This document shows positions 17,069 to 26,643 of a stretch of 64,000 nt of DNA, piece by piece. Source of the stretch: JBICIG01 sp043101605 (lineage in GTDB: Bacteria; Planctomycetota; Phycisphaerae; Phycisphaerales; UBA1924); NCBI GenBank assembly GCA_043101605.1, contig JBICIG010000034.1, positions 1 to 64,000 on the forward strand, read 5' to 3'. A program made the position numbers and the translations under genes. The first letter of the stretch is position 1. The number at the start of each line of letters is the position of its first letter. The notes beneath the pieces were generated by a model. The model did no database searches. It was not told where the DNA came from and saw only the letters and a list, made by a program, of their open reading frames with translations.

Positions 17069-17878
17069 GTGCCGAATGTCACCGACCTGTACTCCCTGCC
17101 CTCGCTCTACGACACCCTCCACGCCGCGGGCACCGCCGAGGAACTCGACACCGTCGAGCGCATCGCGTCGCGATTCGTGCGCACGAAGCCGACCTCGCGC
17201 GGCAAGCCCCGCCTCACGCTGCTCGAGCCCGCCTGCGGCTCGGGTCGGCTGATCCGCCTGGCCGCCTCACGCGGGACGCGCTGCATCGGGTTCGACCTCA
17301 ACCGCGACATGATCGCCTACGCCCGCCGGTCCATCCGCCGCCGCGGCCTGACCGACCTCGCCCGCGTCTTCCTCGCCGACATGACCGACTTCACCCGCCA
17401 CCTCGAGGGCGAACGCGCCGACCTGGCGTTCAACCTCATCAACACCATCCGCCACCTGCCCGACGACGACGCGATGCTCACCCACTTCGCCGAGATCGCC
17501 CGCGCGCTGCGTCCGGGGGGCGTCTACGCCGTGGGCATCAGTCTGACCGACTACGACCACGAGGCCGAGGTCGAGGATGTCTGGAACGCCTCGCGCGGGC
17601 AGCGCCGCGTCACGCAGATCATCAACTACCTTCCGCCCCAGTCCAGAGCCGCCCGCCGCGACCGCGTCGAACGCGTCCTGAGCCACCTCGTCGTCACCAC
17701 GCCCACCGGCGAGGACCACATCGACTCGACCTACACCCTCCGCACCTATTCGCGCGCGCAGTGGGACGAACTCGTCGATCGCTCGCCGCTCCACACCGTC
17801 GGCGTCGTCGATGACTGGGGCGAGCCCACCGAGCCCGCCGAGCCCGGCTACGCGATCCACCTGCTCAGCCCGGGCTGA
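17069..17878 (+). CDS. Class I SAM-dependent methyltransferase
   Basis: A 269-residue methyltransferase. Motif I is LLEPACGSGRLIRLAA, followed by CIGFDLNRDMIAYARR (motif II), FLADMTDF and DLAFNLINTIRHLPDDDAML. The acceptor is unknown. GTG 17069 is preferred: an ATG at 17045 would overlap the start codon of the divergent DinB gene. Neither start has a strong ribosome site. The gene ends 20 nt before the convergent stop of the large secreted protein. Confidence 0.85.
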   Translation: MPNVTDLYSLPSLYDTLHAAGTAEELDTVERIASRFVRTKPTSRGKPRLTLLEPACGSGRLIRLAASRGTRCIGFDLNRDMIAYARRSIRRRGLTDLARVFLADMTDFTRHLEGERADLAFNLINTIRHLPDDDAMLTHFAEIARALRPGGVYAVGISLTDYDHEAEVEDVWNASRGQRRVTQIINYLPPQSRAARRDRVERVLSHLVVTTPTGEDHIDSTYTLRTYSRAQWDELVDRSPLHTVGVVDDWGEPTEPAEPGYAIHLLSPG

Positions 17879-17898
17879 AGCTCGCGCCCGCGCGATCT

Positions 17899-20730
17899 CT
17901 AAGGCACATCCACCAGCCGGTTCACACGGTCCCCGGTGTCCAGGTCCTCGATGCTCACGAAGACCTTCTCCCCCCGCGACGACCGCGCCAGCACCACCCG
18001 GCGCACCGCCTGCTCGCCGGGCGCCAGTGCCGACAGCGTCGTCCGCCGGCGGTCCCCCTCGCCGACCACCACCAGTTCCAGCACCCGCGCCTCTGCCGAG
18101 TCGTTCGCGATCGACACCACCACCAGCAGATCGTCGGCGTGCCCCCTCGGATACGGGTTCGCATCGACCACCAGCCCCGGGTCCCCCAGCACCATCGGCG
18201 CCCGCAGTTCGATCAACCCGAGATCACGCCCCGCGCGCACCTCCGCGTGCAGCACCAGGTCGCGCCGGCCCGACAACTCCAGCGGGCTCATCGCGATCTC
18301 GATCGGAACCGTCGCCGACCCGCCCGGCTCGATCTGCACCCGACCGCTCCGCGGCTCGATCTCCCACCCGCGCTCCCCCGCGCCGCCCTCGCCCGGCTCG
18401 ACCACGAAGTACCGGATCTCGGCCGAGTAGGGAAACGGATTGTGGATCGTCATCGACCGCTCGAGCGTCCGGTTCGCCGTCGCCAGCACCGGCTCATCCA
18501 GCGACAAGCTCCGCTGGAATCGCACCAGCGCCGGGTCGACCCCCTCGATGATCACCGGCGTCGAACCCAGCGCCACCCGGTGCCGCAGCAACCCGTCGGG
18601 GCCACGCGTCGCGCTCACCCCGTGTTCGTTCCCGAACGGGTCGAGCACCCGCACCGCCTCCCCGGCCAGCATCAGTTCCAGCGAGGCCCCGGCCAGGTCC
18701 GTCCACGCCACGATCGCGCCCCCGTCCTCGGCTCCACGCGGGCTGAGCAACAGCCCCAGCGTGTGCGCGCCAAGATCCACCCGGCCCATCGGCCGCCGAT
18801 CGCGCAGCACTTCCCCCACCGTCTCCCACGCGACCAGTTCGGGCCTCGGGTTCAGCCGCGGCTGCCGCCGACCCACCCAGCGCCAGGGCTCCACCAGCGC
18901 CAACTCCCCCGCGTCCTCCGAAGGCTCGCCCCCCCCGATCGCTTCCCACGACAGGAACGCCCGCCGCAGCGCATCATCGAAACCCGCCCGCGTCCGCTGC
19001 TCGGTCATCTCGATCCCGACCCGCCGCGGCACCCCGGCCCCGCCCAGCGACTCGGCGATCTGCCGATCGCTCGTCCCCGGGCGCACCCGCGTCGACAGGC
19101 GCACGCCCCTCGGCGCCCGCGGCGAATCGCTTAGAAAGTCCCACAGGTCCGAATCGAGCACGACCTCGCCCGCCGGCACCAGCCGACCCAGCCGATCCTC
19201 GAGCCGACCCGCGACCCCGGGCGTCCACTCGCCCCCGAACGACCACCGCCGAACGCTCTGCCCGAACCGCTCCAGCGCCGGGTCGATGCGGTTCAGCCAC
19301 AGATCCTCGGCCGACAGCACCGTCCGCCCCACCGATCGCGCATCCGCGTCCGGGCCCGATGCGATCGGCTCGGGCAGGTCGCGGTACGCCAGCGAGACCT
19401 CGCCGCCCAGGTCGCGTACGCGGCTGACGATCCGCCGGAGTTCATCGATCGCGCCCGGGTCGTCGTACTCGGCTCCCCGCCCGCCCCACAACGAGATCTC
19501 CAGCAGATCCAGCCCCAGCGCGCGCATCATCGGCGTCAGCAGCGGACGCACCCGCGCCCCCGCATCGTCGACCATCAGCCCGAAAGCCGGGCCCAGCCGC
19601 GCCGCCGCGCCCGGAATCGTCAGCGCCATCGGCTCGTCGCCCGCGTCGGCCAATTCGACCGCGGGCTCGACCCGCCGCGGCGCGAGCCACCCGAAGCTCT
19701 GCTCGCTCCGCCCGATCGAACCCGACGCGTCGAAGACCTCCAGGTCCGCCTCGTACCACCCATAGGCGGGCAGTTCGAGCGGGAAGTCGCGCTTCAGCCC
19801 CGCGGCTCCCAGCGATCGCGTCCATTCCGAGACCAGTCGACCGTCGAGATCGCGAACGCGCAGCCGCGCCGTCAGCCGCTCCCCGGTCATGTCGCGGACG
19901 AGCGCGCGCAGCGTGGGCGTGTCTTCCGCCGCGAAGAGCCCGATCGGGTCGGCCGCGGAGAGTTCCACCTGAGCGATCTGCCGGATCACGACCTCGTCGA
20001 ACCACGCCGCCCCCTCCTGATCCTCCAGCCGGAGCACCTCGGTCGGGGTGTCGGCGGGCATGAACTCGCTCGGCTGGAGCACCTCCAGATCCACCTGCAG
20101 GAACGCCGCGGCGGGAAACAGCCCGAGGATGTCCACCTCGACCCGCGCCCACGATTCCTCGCTCGTGCCCCCGACCAGGCGCGACCGCACCTCGCTCTCG
20201 GCGATCGGGCGTCCGCCCTCGTCGAGGAACCGCGCCGAGATCGACGCCCGCGACGGATCGAGATCCTCGGTCCGCACGCGGGCCGCGATCCGGTAGTCGC
20301 CCCCCTCGAAGACCGGGATGGTCCCGGCGTCGAGCCGCAGCGACACGCTCCCGCCCCGCACCGGCAGCCGGACCGAACCCTCCCCGCTCGCCGCGACCGT
20401 GTAGTCCAGCGACGGGCGGTTCCAGACCGGGAACCCCGGGCGGTCGCGGTCCGGGGGGTTGTGCTGGGCGACATGCCAGAACAGCGGCACGCGGAGTTCG
20501 TTGATGTCCCGTTCCTCGAAACCGAACGCCCGGACGACCCGCCGCGCGAGCCGCTGCTCGCCCGAGGGGCTGGCCTCGGGTGCCCGGGCGGGTGCGGCCG
20601 CCGCTCCCGGGGAGGGCTCGATGACCTCGATCGCGGGCTGGGCTGCGCCTGCCGACGCGACCATCGCCGCGGCGACCGCGATCGGGCCCCAATCGGGCGC
20701 GCACCGGAATAAACCGCGTCGGGCGGGCAT
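17899..20730 (-). CDS. Large exported protein with putative barrel domain
   Basis: A 943-residue exported protein. A signal peptide (GPIAVAAAMVASAGAAQ) opens it. Residues ~50-330 look like beta-sandwich carbohydrate-binding-type modules (FPVWNRPSLDYTVAAS; GGDYRIAARVRTEDLDPSRA; WFDEVVIRQI). Residues ~360-650 resemble a TIM-barrel glycoside hydrolase: alternating strands and helices such as LGLDLLEISLWGG, GGEVSLAYRDLP and RRWSFGGEWTPG. The last ~250 residues are Ig-like beta domains. I cannot name the family or catalytic residues. ATG 20730 is favoured; an upstream GTG at 20772 is possible. Confidence 0.7.
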   Translation of the reverse strand: MPARRGLFRCAPDWGPIAVAAAMVASAGAAQPAIEVIEPSPGAAAAPARAPEASPSGEQRLARRVVRAFGFEERDINELRVPLFWHVAQHNPPDRDRPGFPVWNRPSLDYTVAASGEGSVRLPVRGGSVSLRLDAGTIPVFEGGDYRIAARVRTEDLDPSRASISARFLDEGGRPIAESEVRSRLVGGTSEESWARVEVDILGLFPAAAFLQVDLEVLQPSEFMPADTPTEVLRLEDQEGAAWFDEVVIRQIAQVELSAADPIGLFAAEDTPTLRALVRDMTGERLTARLRVRDLDGRLVSEWTRSLGAAGLKRDFPLELPAYGWYEADLEVFDASGSIGRSEQSFGWLAPRRVEPAVELADAGDEPMALTIPGAAARLGPAFGLMVDDAGARVRPLLTPMMRALGLDLLEISLWGGRGAEYDDPGAIDELRRIVSRVRDLGGEVSLAYRDLPEPIASGPDADARSVGRTVLSAEDLWLNRIDPALERFGQSVRRWSFGGEWTPGVAGRLEDRLGRLVPAGEVVLDSDLWDFLSDSPRAPRGVRLSTRVRPGTSDRQIAESLGGAGVPRRVGIEMTEQRTRAGFDDALRRAFLSWEAIGGGEPSEDAGELALVEPWRWVGRRQPRLNPRPELVAWETVGEVLRDRRPMGRVDLGAHTLGLLLSPRGAEDGGAIVAWTDLAGASLELMLAGEAVRVLDPFGNEHGVSATRGPDGLLRHRVALGSTPVIIEGVDPALVRFQRSLSLDEPVLATANRTLERSMTIHNPFPYSAEIRYFVVEPGEGGAGERGWEIEPRSGRVQIEPGGSATVPIEIAMSPLELSGRRDLVLHAEVRAGRDLGLIELRAPMVLGDPGLVVDANPYPRGHADDLLVVVSIANDSAEARVLELVVVGEGDRRRTTLSALAPGEQAVRRVVLARSSRGEKVFVSIEDLDTGDRVNRLVDVP

Positions 20731-20877
20731 CCTCTGGCGTATCGGCCCGATGAGCCGCCGCGCTCCAGCCACCCGCCCCCGATCGGCCCGCTTCGGGCGA
20801 CCGGACCCCGCCCCGGGCGCACGAACCGCGCCACCCGGGCGGTATCGTCCGGGTCTGACCGCCCCCAGGAGTCACCC

Positions 20878-21543
20878 ATGCCCACGCCCCCCGATCAGCC
20901 CGCCGAGTTCATCCCCTTCGAGCGGTACGACCCGGGCGTCCCGCCCGAGCAGGCGGCCCGGTCCTTCTACCAGACCATGGACCGACGCCGGACGGTCCGG
21001 ATGTTCTCCGACCGCCCCGTCTCGCGCGAGACGATCGAGTGGTGCATCCGCGCCGCGGGGACCGCCCCCTCGGGCGCGCACAAGCAGCCCTGGCGGTTCG
21101 TGGCGGTGCAGAGCCCGGCGATGAAGAAGCAGATCCGCGACGCCGCCGAAGCCGAGGAACGCGAGTTCTACGAACGCCGCGCCGGCGCCGAGTGGCTCCG
21201 CGACCTCGCCCCCTTCGGGACCGACCCGCACAAGCCCTTCCTCGAGATCGCGCCCTGGCTGATCGCGGTCTTCAAGCTCGCCAAGACCGACGCCGGCGGG
21301 CAGGTCTATTACCTCAACGAATCGGTCGGGATCGCCACGGGCATGCTCCTGAGCGCCCTGCACCACGCGGGGCTCGCGACGCTGACGCACACACCCAGCC
21401 CGATGGGCTTCCTCGCCGAGGTGCTCGGTCGACCGGCCAACGAGCGTGCGTTCCTGCTCATCCCCGTCGGCTACCCGTCGGATGACTGCGTCGTGCCCCG
21501 ACTCGAGCGCAAGCCGCTCGAGGAGATCATGGTCGTGGTCTGA
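20878..21543 (+). CDS. Nitroreductase-family flavoprotein
   Basis: A 221-residue FMN-dependent reductase. The N-terminal motif MDRRRTVRMFSDRPVSRETI and GTAPSGAHKQPWRFVAVQ match the nitroreductase branch that includes BluB and iodotyrosine deiodinase. The C-terminal half has VGIATGMLLSALHHAGLATL and FLLIPVGYPSDDC. Iodotyrosine-deiodinase-like is the closest reading of the SGAHKQPW segment, but substrate is not established. It is convergent with the permease gene (6-nt gap). Confidence 0.9.
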   Translation: MPTPPDQPAEFIPFERYDPGVPPEQAARSFYQTMDRRRTVRMFSDRPVSRETIEWCIRAAGTAPSGAHKQPWRFVAVQSPAMKKQIRDAAEAEEREFYERRAGAEWLRDLAPFGTDPHKPFLEIAPWLIAVFKLAKTDAGGQVYYLNESVGIATGMLLSALHHAGLATLTHTPSPMGFLAEVLGRPANERAFLLIPVGYPSDDCVVPRLERKPLEEIMVVV

Positions 21544-21549
21544 GGCGGG

Positions 21550-23490
21550 TCACTTGTCCGAGCGCGCGCGCCGGAGCTGCCCGCCCGTCACGAGCGTCGC
21601 GGCGACGCCCAGCGCGATCCCCGCGAGCATGAATCCCGTCACCAGCAGCATGAACCCGATGGTGCTCCAGTCGCCCCCGGGCATGTCGAAGCTCTGGCGG
21701 AAGGTGCCGTCGTAGTCGGCCACCCCGCCCGTGCCCGTCGACACGCCCAGCACGATGGGGTTGATCGCGGTGATCACGGTCCAGATCCAGTCGGGCACCT
21801 GGAATGGGAAGAGCCCGTTGACCATCCCCGCGAGCATGGGCAGGAACATCCACAGCGCGCCGGCGAGCAGGAAGTTGAGCGAGGTCGCCGACGATCCCTT
21901 CTTGGCGTGCAGACCGAAGAACAGCCCCGTCCCCGCCAGCAGCGCGATCGTGCCGACCATGATCATCAGGATCATCGCGACCGCGATCGGGCGCACCATG
22001 CCGTGCGACACGCCCAGCACCCCCATGTGCACGAAGATGATCAGGGGGACGAACCACACCCGCCGCAGCGAGCCCAGGAACTTGCCCATCGCGATCGATC
22101 GCCCGGAGAGGGGCGTGGTCAGCAGCGACTCCCAGGTGCGTGCCTCGCGCTCGGCGGGGATGTTGCTGCTCGTCAGCGAGATCGCCTGTCCCGCGACGAT
22201 GAAGACCGCGAGCATCGGGACGAACCCGTATGCCTCGGGGTCGCCCAGGCTGATGTTGGTGTAGAACAGCAGCGCCAGGACGCCGAGGATCGCGATCATG
22301 AGCCACTTGCGCGCGCGCGATTTGACCGACCGCTGCCGCCACTCGCGCCACAGGACCGGAGCATCGCCCACCACGCGGCTTTCGCGGAGATCGAGCGACG
22401 GGGGGGGCGCCGGGGCGCTCGCGGGGACGGGTCCGTCCGCGTCGCCCGCGGGCGCGACGCCGGCCGGTTCTTCGCCGACCGGCGCGGGGTCCGGCTTGGG
22501 CGCCGCGGCGGCTTCCATCGCCGCCAGCCGACGCCGATCCTTCCGCGAGAGCTTCTTGACCGGCTCGATGACCGACTCGGACCGCATCGATCGGCGAAAC
22601 GAGGCGACCGCGACGACGGCGCAGAGCAGGCTCAGCCCGAGGTTGACCGCCATGTTCATCGCCCACATCTGCCCGAGCGTGGGGGTCATGCCCGAGAGCG
22701 TGCCGGCGGCACCGATCTCGGTGCTCAGTCGGAACATCACCATTGGGGAGCACAGCCCCCACAGCCACATCACCCCGCCGGTCATGGGCCAGCCCTGGTA
22801 GGCGTACAGCCGGAAGACCGCGACGGGGATGAGATTCAACACCAGCACGAGCCCGAACCCGAGCGAGGACGCCGAGGACGCCTTGGTCAGCCAGTTCGAC
22901 GCCATCAGCGCGGCGCTGGCGGCGAAGACGCCGGTCGCCAGGCACACTCCCAGCGCCATGAGCACCAGTTCGGTCGGCGCCCCGCCGAAGACCCGCACCG
23001 CCAGCAGCAACGGAGCCGACAGCACGCTGACGATGACCAGCAGGATGAGGCGCGAGGAGAGTTTGCCGAGCACGATCTCGCCGGCGCTCAGGGGGGTGGT
23101 CAGAAGAGCCGGGAGCGTGCGCGCGCGTTTCTCGTCGCTGATCGCCCCGCCGGTGAGAGAGGGAGACATCATCCCCAGCACGAAGAACTGGAACCAGACG
23201 ATGACGAGGGTGATCGCGACGGCGATGCCCTGGAACGCCTGCACCGTGACGACGCCCCCGCCCTGCTGCATCGACATCCGCGGGCCGATGTACGCCAGCG
23301 TGACGATGCCAAGCAGCCCGACGAGGTAGAGGCTGCGGAACGCGTAGGTCGATCGCTTCCGCCCCGCGACGCGCATCTCGCGCTGGAAGGTCGGGCCGAA
23401 GAGCAGGAAGAGCGGGTTGAGCGTGCGCAGCCGCTCGCCGAGCGTCGGCGCGGGCGGAGGGATGGCCGGGCTCGCGGACGCGTCGCTCAC
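21550..23490 (-). CDS. Duplicated ABC-2-type permease
   Basis: A 646-residue membrane protein containing two ABC-2 permease halves in one chain. Each half starts with a motif of the same form: EKRARTLPALLTTPLSAGEI near residue 120 and EREARTWESLLTTPLSGRSI near residue 440. Each is followed by ~5-6 membrane helices. A charged Pro/Ala linker (~300-380) joins them. With the ATPase encoded just upstream this makes an exporter that could work as a single-chain permease. The GTG start overlaps the ATPase stop by 4 nt. GldF/GldG-type and NatB-type exporters are the nearest functional comparison. Last gene of the MoxR operon. Confidence 0.88.
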   Translation of the reverse strand: MSDASASPAIPPPAPTLGERLRTLNPLFLLFGPTFQREMRVAGRKRSTYAFRSLYLVGLLGIVTLAYIGPRMSMQQGGGVVTVQAFQGIAVAITLVIVWFQFFVLGMMSPSLTGGAISDEKRARTLPALLTTPLSAGEIVLGKLSSRLILLVIVSVLSAPLLLAVRVFGGAPTELVLMALGVCLATGVFAASAALMASNWLTKASSASSLGFGLVLVLNLIPVAVFRLYAYQGWPMTGGVMWLWGLCSPMVMFRLSTEIGAAGTLSGMTPTLGQMWAMNMAVNLGLSLLCAVVAVASFRRSMRSESVIEPVKKLSRKDRRRLAAMEAAAAPKPDPAPVGEEPAGVAPAGDADGPVPASAPAPPPSLDLRESRVVGDAPVLWREWRQRSVKSRARKWLMIAILGVLALLFYTNISLGDPEAYGFVPMLAVFIVAGQAISLTSSNIPAEREARTWESLLTTPLSGRSIAMGKFLGSLRRVWFVPLIIFVHMGVLGVSHGMVRPIAVAMILMIMVGTIALLAGTGLFFGLHAKKGSSATSLNFLLAGALWMFLPMLAGMVNGLFPFQVPDWIWTVITAINPIVLGVSTGTGGVADYDGTFRQSFDMPGGDWSTIGFMLLVTGFMLAGIALGVAATLVTGGQLRRARSDK

Positions 23491-24425
23491 TGCACCGCCC
23501 CCTTGGTGAGCTTCAGGAAGGCGTCCTCGAGCTTGACCTCGCGGGCGTGGAACGACTCGATGCGCACGCCGGCGTTGACGAGCAGCTCGATGATGAAGTG
23601 GTGCGAGCGCTGGTCCTTGAGAAGCTCGATCTCCAGCCGCCCGTCCTCGGTCGCGACGCTGCGGATCCGCTCGTCGCCCTTCAGGGCCGCCTCGGCCCGC
23701 GCGAGCGTCGGAGGCTCGGGGTTCTCCAGCAGCACGCTGAGCCGGTCGCCCGTGCGGACGCGCTCGTAGGCATCCCTGATCGAGCCCGAATAGATGAGCT
23801 TGCCCCGCTCGATGATCCCGATCGAGGAGCACATCTCGGCGAGCTCGGTGAGGATGTGGCTCGAGACCATCAGCACCTTGCCCATCTTGCGGAGCTCGAC
23901 GAGCAGCTCGCGCATCTCGATGCGGGCGCGCGGGTCGAGCCCGCTCGCCGGCTCGTCGAGCAGCAGCACCTTGGGGTCGTGGATGAGCACGCGCGCCACG
24001 CCCAGCCGCTGCTGCATCCCGCGCGACAGGCTCGAGACCATCGCGTTCTTCTTCTCGGTCAGGTCGGTCAGCTCCAGCACGCCGTCGATCGTCGCGCGAC
24101 GCTTGCCGCGTGGGATCGCGAACGCCGCGGCGAAGAACTGGAGGTACTCATCGACCGTCAGGTCGTCGTAGACGCCCAGGAAATCGGGCATGTACCCCAG
24201 GATCCGCCGGATCGCCGGCCCCTGCGTGCGCACATCGTGCCCGCCCACGCTCGCGTGCCCGGAATCCGGGCGCAGCAGGCACGCGAGGATCTTCATCGTC
24301 GTGCTCTTGCCCGCGCCGTTGGGCCCGATGAACCCGTAGATCTCCCCGGGCCCGATCTCGAGCGACAGATCGTCCACCGCGGTGAGCGATCCGAACTTCT
24401 TGGTGATGTTCCGCAGCTCAATCAC
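23487..24425 (-). CDS. ABC transporter ATP-binding protein
   Basis: A 312-residue ATPase. Walker A is GPNGAGKST (~34-42), the signature is SLSRGMQQRLG, and Walker B is VLLLDEPASGLD. A ~90-residue C-terminal extension follows the nucleotide-binding domain, as in NatA/GldA-type ATPases that partner ABC-2 permeases. GTG 24425 is chosen, after GGGGAG with good spacing. It overlaps the upstream gene by 8 nt and the permease start by 4 nt. An in-frame ATG at 24446 is an alternative. Confidence 0.92.
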   Translation of the reverse strand: MIELRNITKKFGSLTAVDDLSLEIGPGEIYGFIGPNGAGKSTTMKILACLLRPDSGHASVGGHDVRTQGPAIRRILGYMPDFLGVYDDLTVDEYLQFFAAAFAIPRGKRRATIDGVLELTDLTEKKNAMVSSLSRGMQQRLGVARVLIHDPKVLLLDEPASGLDPRARIEMRELLVELRKMGKVLMVSSHILTELAEMCSSIGIIERGKLIYSGSIRDAYERVRTGDRLSVLLENPEPPTLARAEAALKGDERIRSVATEDGRLEIELLKDQRSHHFIIELLVNAGVRIESFHAREVKLEDAFLKLTKGAVQ

Positions 24426-26643
24426 GCCTGCCGCTCCCCGATGCATCCTCGACGACCGTCAGCAGCCGCACCGAGACGATCTCGCGCGGGACGGCCTTGC
24501 GGGCGAGCGTGACCGTCGGCGTCGCCCGCTCGATGAACAGTTCCACGCACGCCCACTCGCCCGGTTGACCCGTGCCTTGCGCGAGATACGCGTCGATCGC
24601 CCCGCCCCGCTCGAGCGCGCCGGGGAGCGTGGTCAGCACCCGGGGCGTCGCGTCGGGGAGCGAGACCTCGCCCGCCTCGCCCGCGGCGATCGCCCGCAGC
24701 CCCGTGCCCGCCCACTGGGTCAGATCGAGCAGGTGCCCGCGCCCCTCGCCGAGGCGCACCATCGCCGAGCGCACGCGGTCGCCCTCTTCGAGCCCGGTGA
24801 TGGTCACGCTCAACTCGCCCGAGCCGAGCCGGGTGACGCGCGCGTGCAGCGGGCTGGTCGCCGGCCCCTGCTCGAGCAGGGTGCGGATGGTCCAGAGCCC
24901 CTGCCCGAGCGCCGCCGCGGGTTCGAGCGAGCGTCCGGTCGAGACGAGCGTGATCGGCGAGAGGCTCTCGTTGCGTCGCCCGCCGATGGGCGCCACGCCG
25001 CGCCACCAGCGGTCGGGCTCGAAGCCCTGCAGTTCGCTCGAGAACGGCGTCCCCGCGAAGACGCCGACCAACGAGGAACCGAATCCCTCGCTCGCGTCCG
25101 GGCGTCCGGCGGGCCCGCGGACGATCAGGTCGAGCGTGCCGACGCGTCCGACCTGGGTGTCGCCGGTGTGGACGACGCGGGGCATCATCCACGCGGCGTA
25201 GGTCGCCAAGGCCGTCCACGCGATCGCCGTCAGCCACGAGCGATCCCGAGCCCGGAGTTTCTTGAGGACCAGCGCGTCGATCGGCCCGACCAGCGCCGCC
25301 AGCAGCAGCACCGCCCCCGCGATCGCGTAGAAGATCGTGTTGCCCAGTTCGGGGACGACGATCGCGTTCTCCGCCGCGACGATGATCGCGTCGCGCTCGG
25401 CCTGCGACGCGCCCGAGGAGGGCGCGTACCACCGGCGGCGGCGCGGCGACGACCCGCCCGGCTCGTCCTCCTCTGAACTCCCCGAGCGGGCCATCAGCAT
25501 CGGCTCGGCGAGGTTCGACCAGATCGACGCGAGCATCGCCGAGTCGAGCAGCGTCATGGAATCACGCGGCTCGAAGCCCGCGACGCTGACCATCCCGAAC
25601 CCGACCGGGCCCGTCGCGATCAATCCTCGCTGCCCGGTCGCATCCCGATCGAACTGCGTCTGCCCGAGGACCCAGCCGTCACGCCGTCCCGTTTCAGTCC
25701 GGGCGACCGGACGCCACGCGGTGAGGCGCGAAGGATCGAGGCGCAGCTCGCCAAAGGGCATCGGGCCCCGGGGCGATTCGCCCGTCGGCGGGTCGAGCGT
25801 GATCGGTGCCTCGCCGGGCGGGAACCAGCGCGACCACGACTCGCCCGGCTCGTCGGCGATGACGATCAGCCGACCGCCCCGACGCACCCACTGGCGGATC
25901 GCGCCGAGCTGCGCCGGGAGCAGCCGCTCGGCGACCGTCGACCGCACGACCAGCGCATCGAGCGCATCGAAGCCCATCGCGACCGAGGGGACACGCTCGG
26001 GCTCGAACTTCGCGGCGGCGAAGGTGCCGTAGGGAGGCGTCCCCTCGCCCTGCTCCCAGGGCCCGAGCGCCGTCGCGAACGAGACCTCGCCGATCACGCC
26101 GACGAGCCGCACCTGCGGATCGATCAGGAACTCGAGCGGCTGCTCGTTGCCATCGGGAAACTCCGCCAGTGCATCCATCCGCAGCACGCGGGCCGACCGG
26201 TTCTCCTGGGCCACCAGCCCGACGCGCACCGTGTCGCTCCGGCTGGACATCGGGAGCACGATCGGCCAGACGCTCGGGCGGTCGGGCGTCGCGGCGAAGG
26301 GAGCGATGATGCGTGCGCTCTGCGTCGCGTCCTGCGAGATCTCCACCACGGCGCTGCCCGACACATTCCCCGGGCCGATCTCGAGCACCATCGGCACGAA
26401 CCGCTCGTCGGGCACCACCGCGGGCGATGCACCGCCGCTGCCCGGGCCGACGATCGTGTACGCGGGGACCAGCCGCACGCTCGGCGCGTCGGCCGCGGGA
26501 CGGGTCGCCGTCAGCCGGTCGCCGAGGCCCAGCTGCGCCAGCGCCGGCGACGCGAGCAGCGCCACCAGCCCCCACATCGCGATCACGGCCCTCGCGGGCG
26601 CGGAGCGGTCGGCGGGATGTCGGCGTGCGGTCGCGATCGTCAC
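24418..26643 (-). CDS. Exported two-TM protein of the MoxR/VWA operon
   Basis: A 741-residue protein. It has a signal peptide (VIAMWGLVALLASPALAQ) and a large exported N-terminal part containing a glutamine-amidotransferase-like stretch (QWVRRGGRLIVIADEPGESW), without an evident catalytic Cys. Two membrane helices are near residues 455-510 (TIFYAIAGAVLLLAALVGPI; TAIAWTALATYAAWMM), followed by a C-terminal beta-rich domain. I do not recognise a named function. Planctomycete MoxR operons commonly carry such a protein beside the BatA-like VWA gene. The GTG start overlaps the upstream stop by 4 nt (GTGA). Confidence 0.8.
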   Translation of the reverse strand: MTIATARRHPADRSAPARAVIAMWGLVALLASPALAQLGLGDRLTATRPAADAPSVRLVPAYTIVGPGSGGASPAVVPDERFVPMVLEIGPGNVSGSAVVEISQDATQSARIIAPFAATPDRPSVWPIVLPMSSRSDTVRVGLVAQENRSARVLRMDALAEFPDGNEQPLEFLIDPQVRLVGVIGEVSFATALGPWEQGEGTPPYGTFAAAKFEPERVPSVAMGFDALDALVVRSTVAERLLPAQLGAIRQWVRRGGRLIVIADEPGESWSRWFPPGEAPITLDPPTGESPRGPMPFGELRLDPSRLTAWRPVARTETGRRDGWVLGQTQFDRDATGQRGLIATGPVGFGMVSVAGFEPRDSMTLLDSAMLASIWSNLAEPMLMARSGSSEEDEPGGSSPRRRRWYAPSSGASQAERDAIIVAAENAIVVPELGNTIFYAIAGAVLLLAALVGPIDALVLKKLRARDRSWLTAIAWTALATYAAWMMPRVVHTGDTQVGRVGTLDLIVRGPAGRPDASEGFGSSLVGVFAGTPFSSELQGFEPDRWWRGVAPIGGRRNESLSPITLVSTGRSLEPAAALGQGLWTIRTLLEQGPATSPLHARVTRLGSGELSVTITGLEEGDRVRSAMVRLGEGRGHLLDLTQWAGTGLRAIAAGEAGEVSLPDATPRVLTTLPGALERGGAIDAYLAQGTGQPGEWACVELFIERATPTVTLARKAVPREIVSVRLLTVVEDASGSGRRD

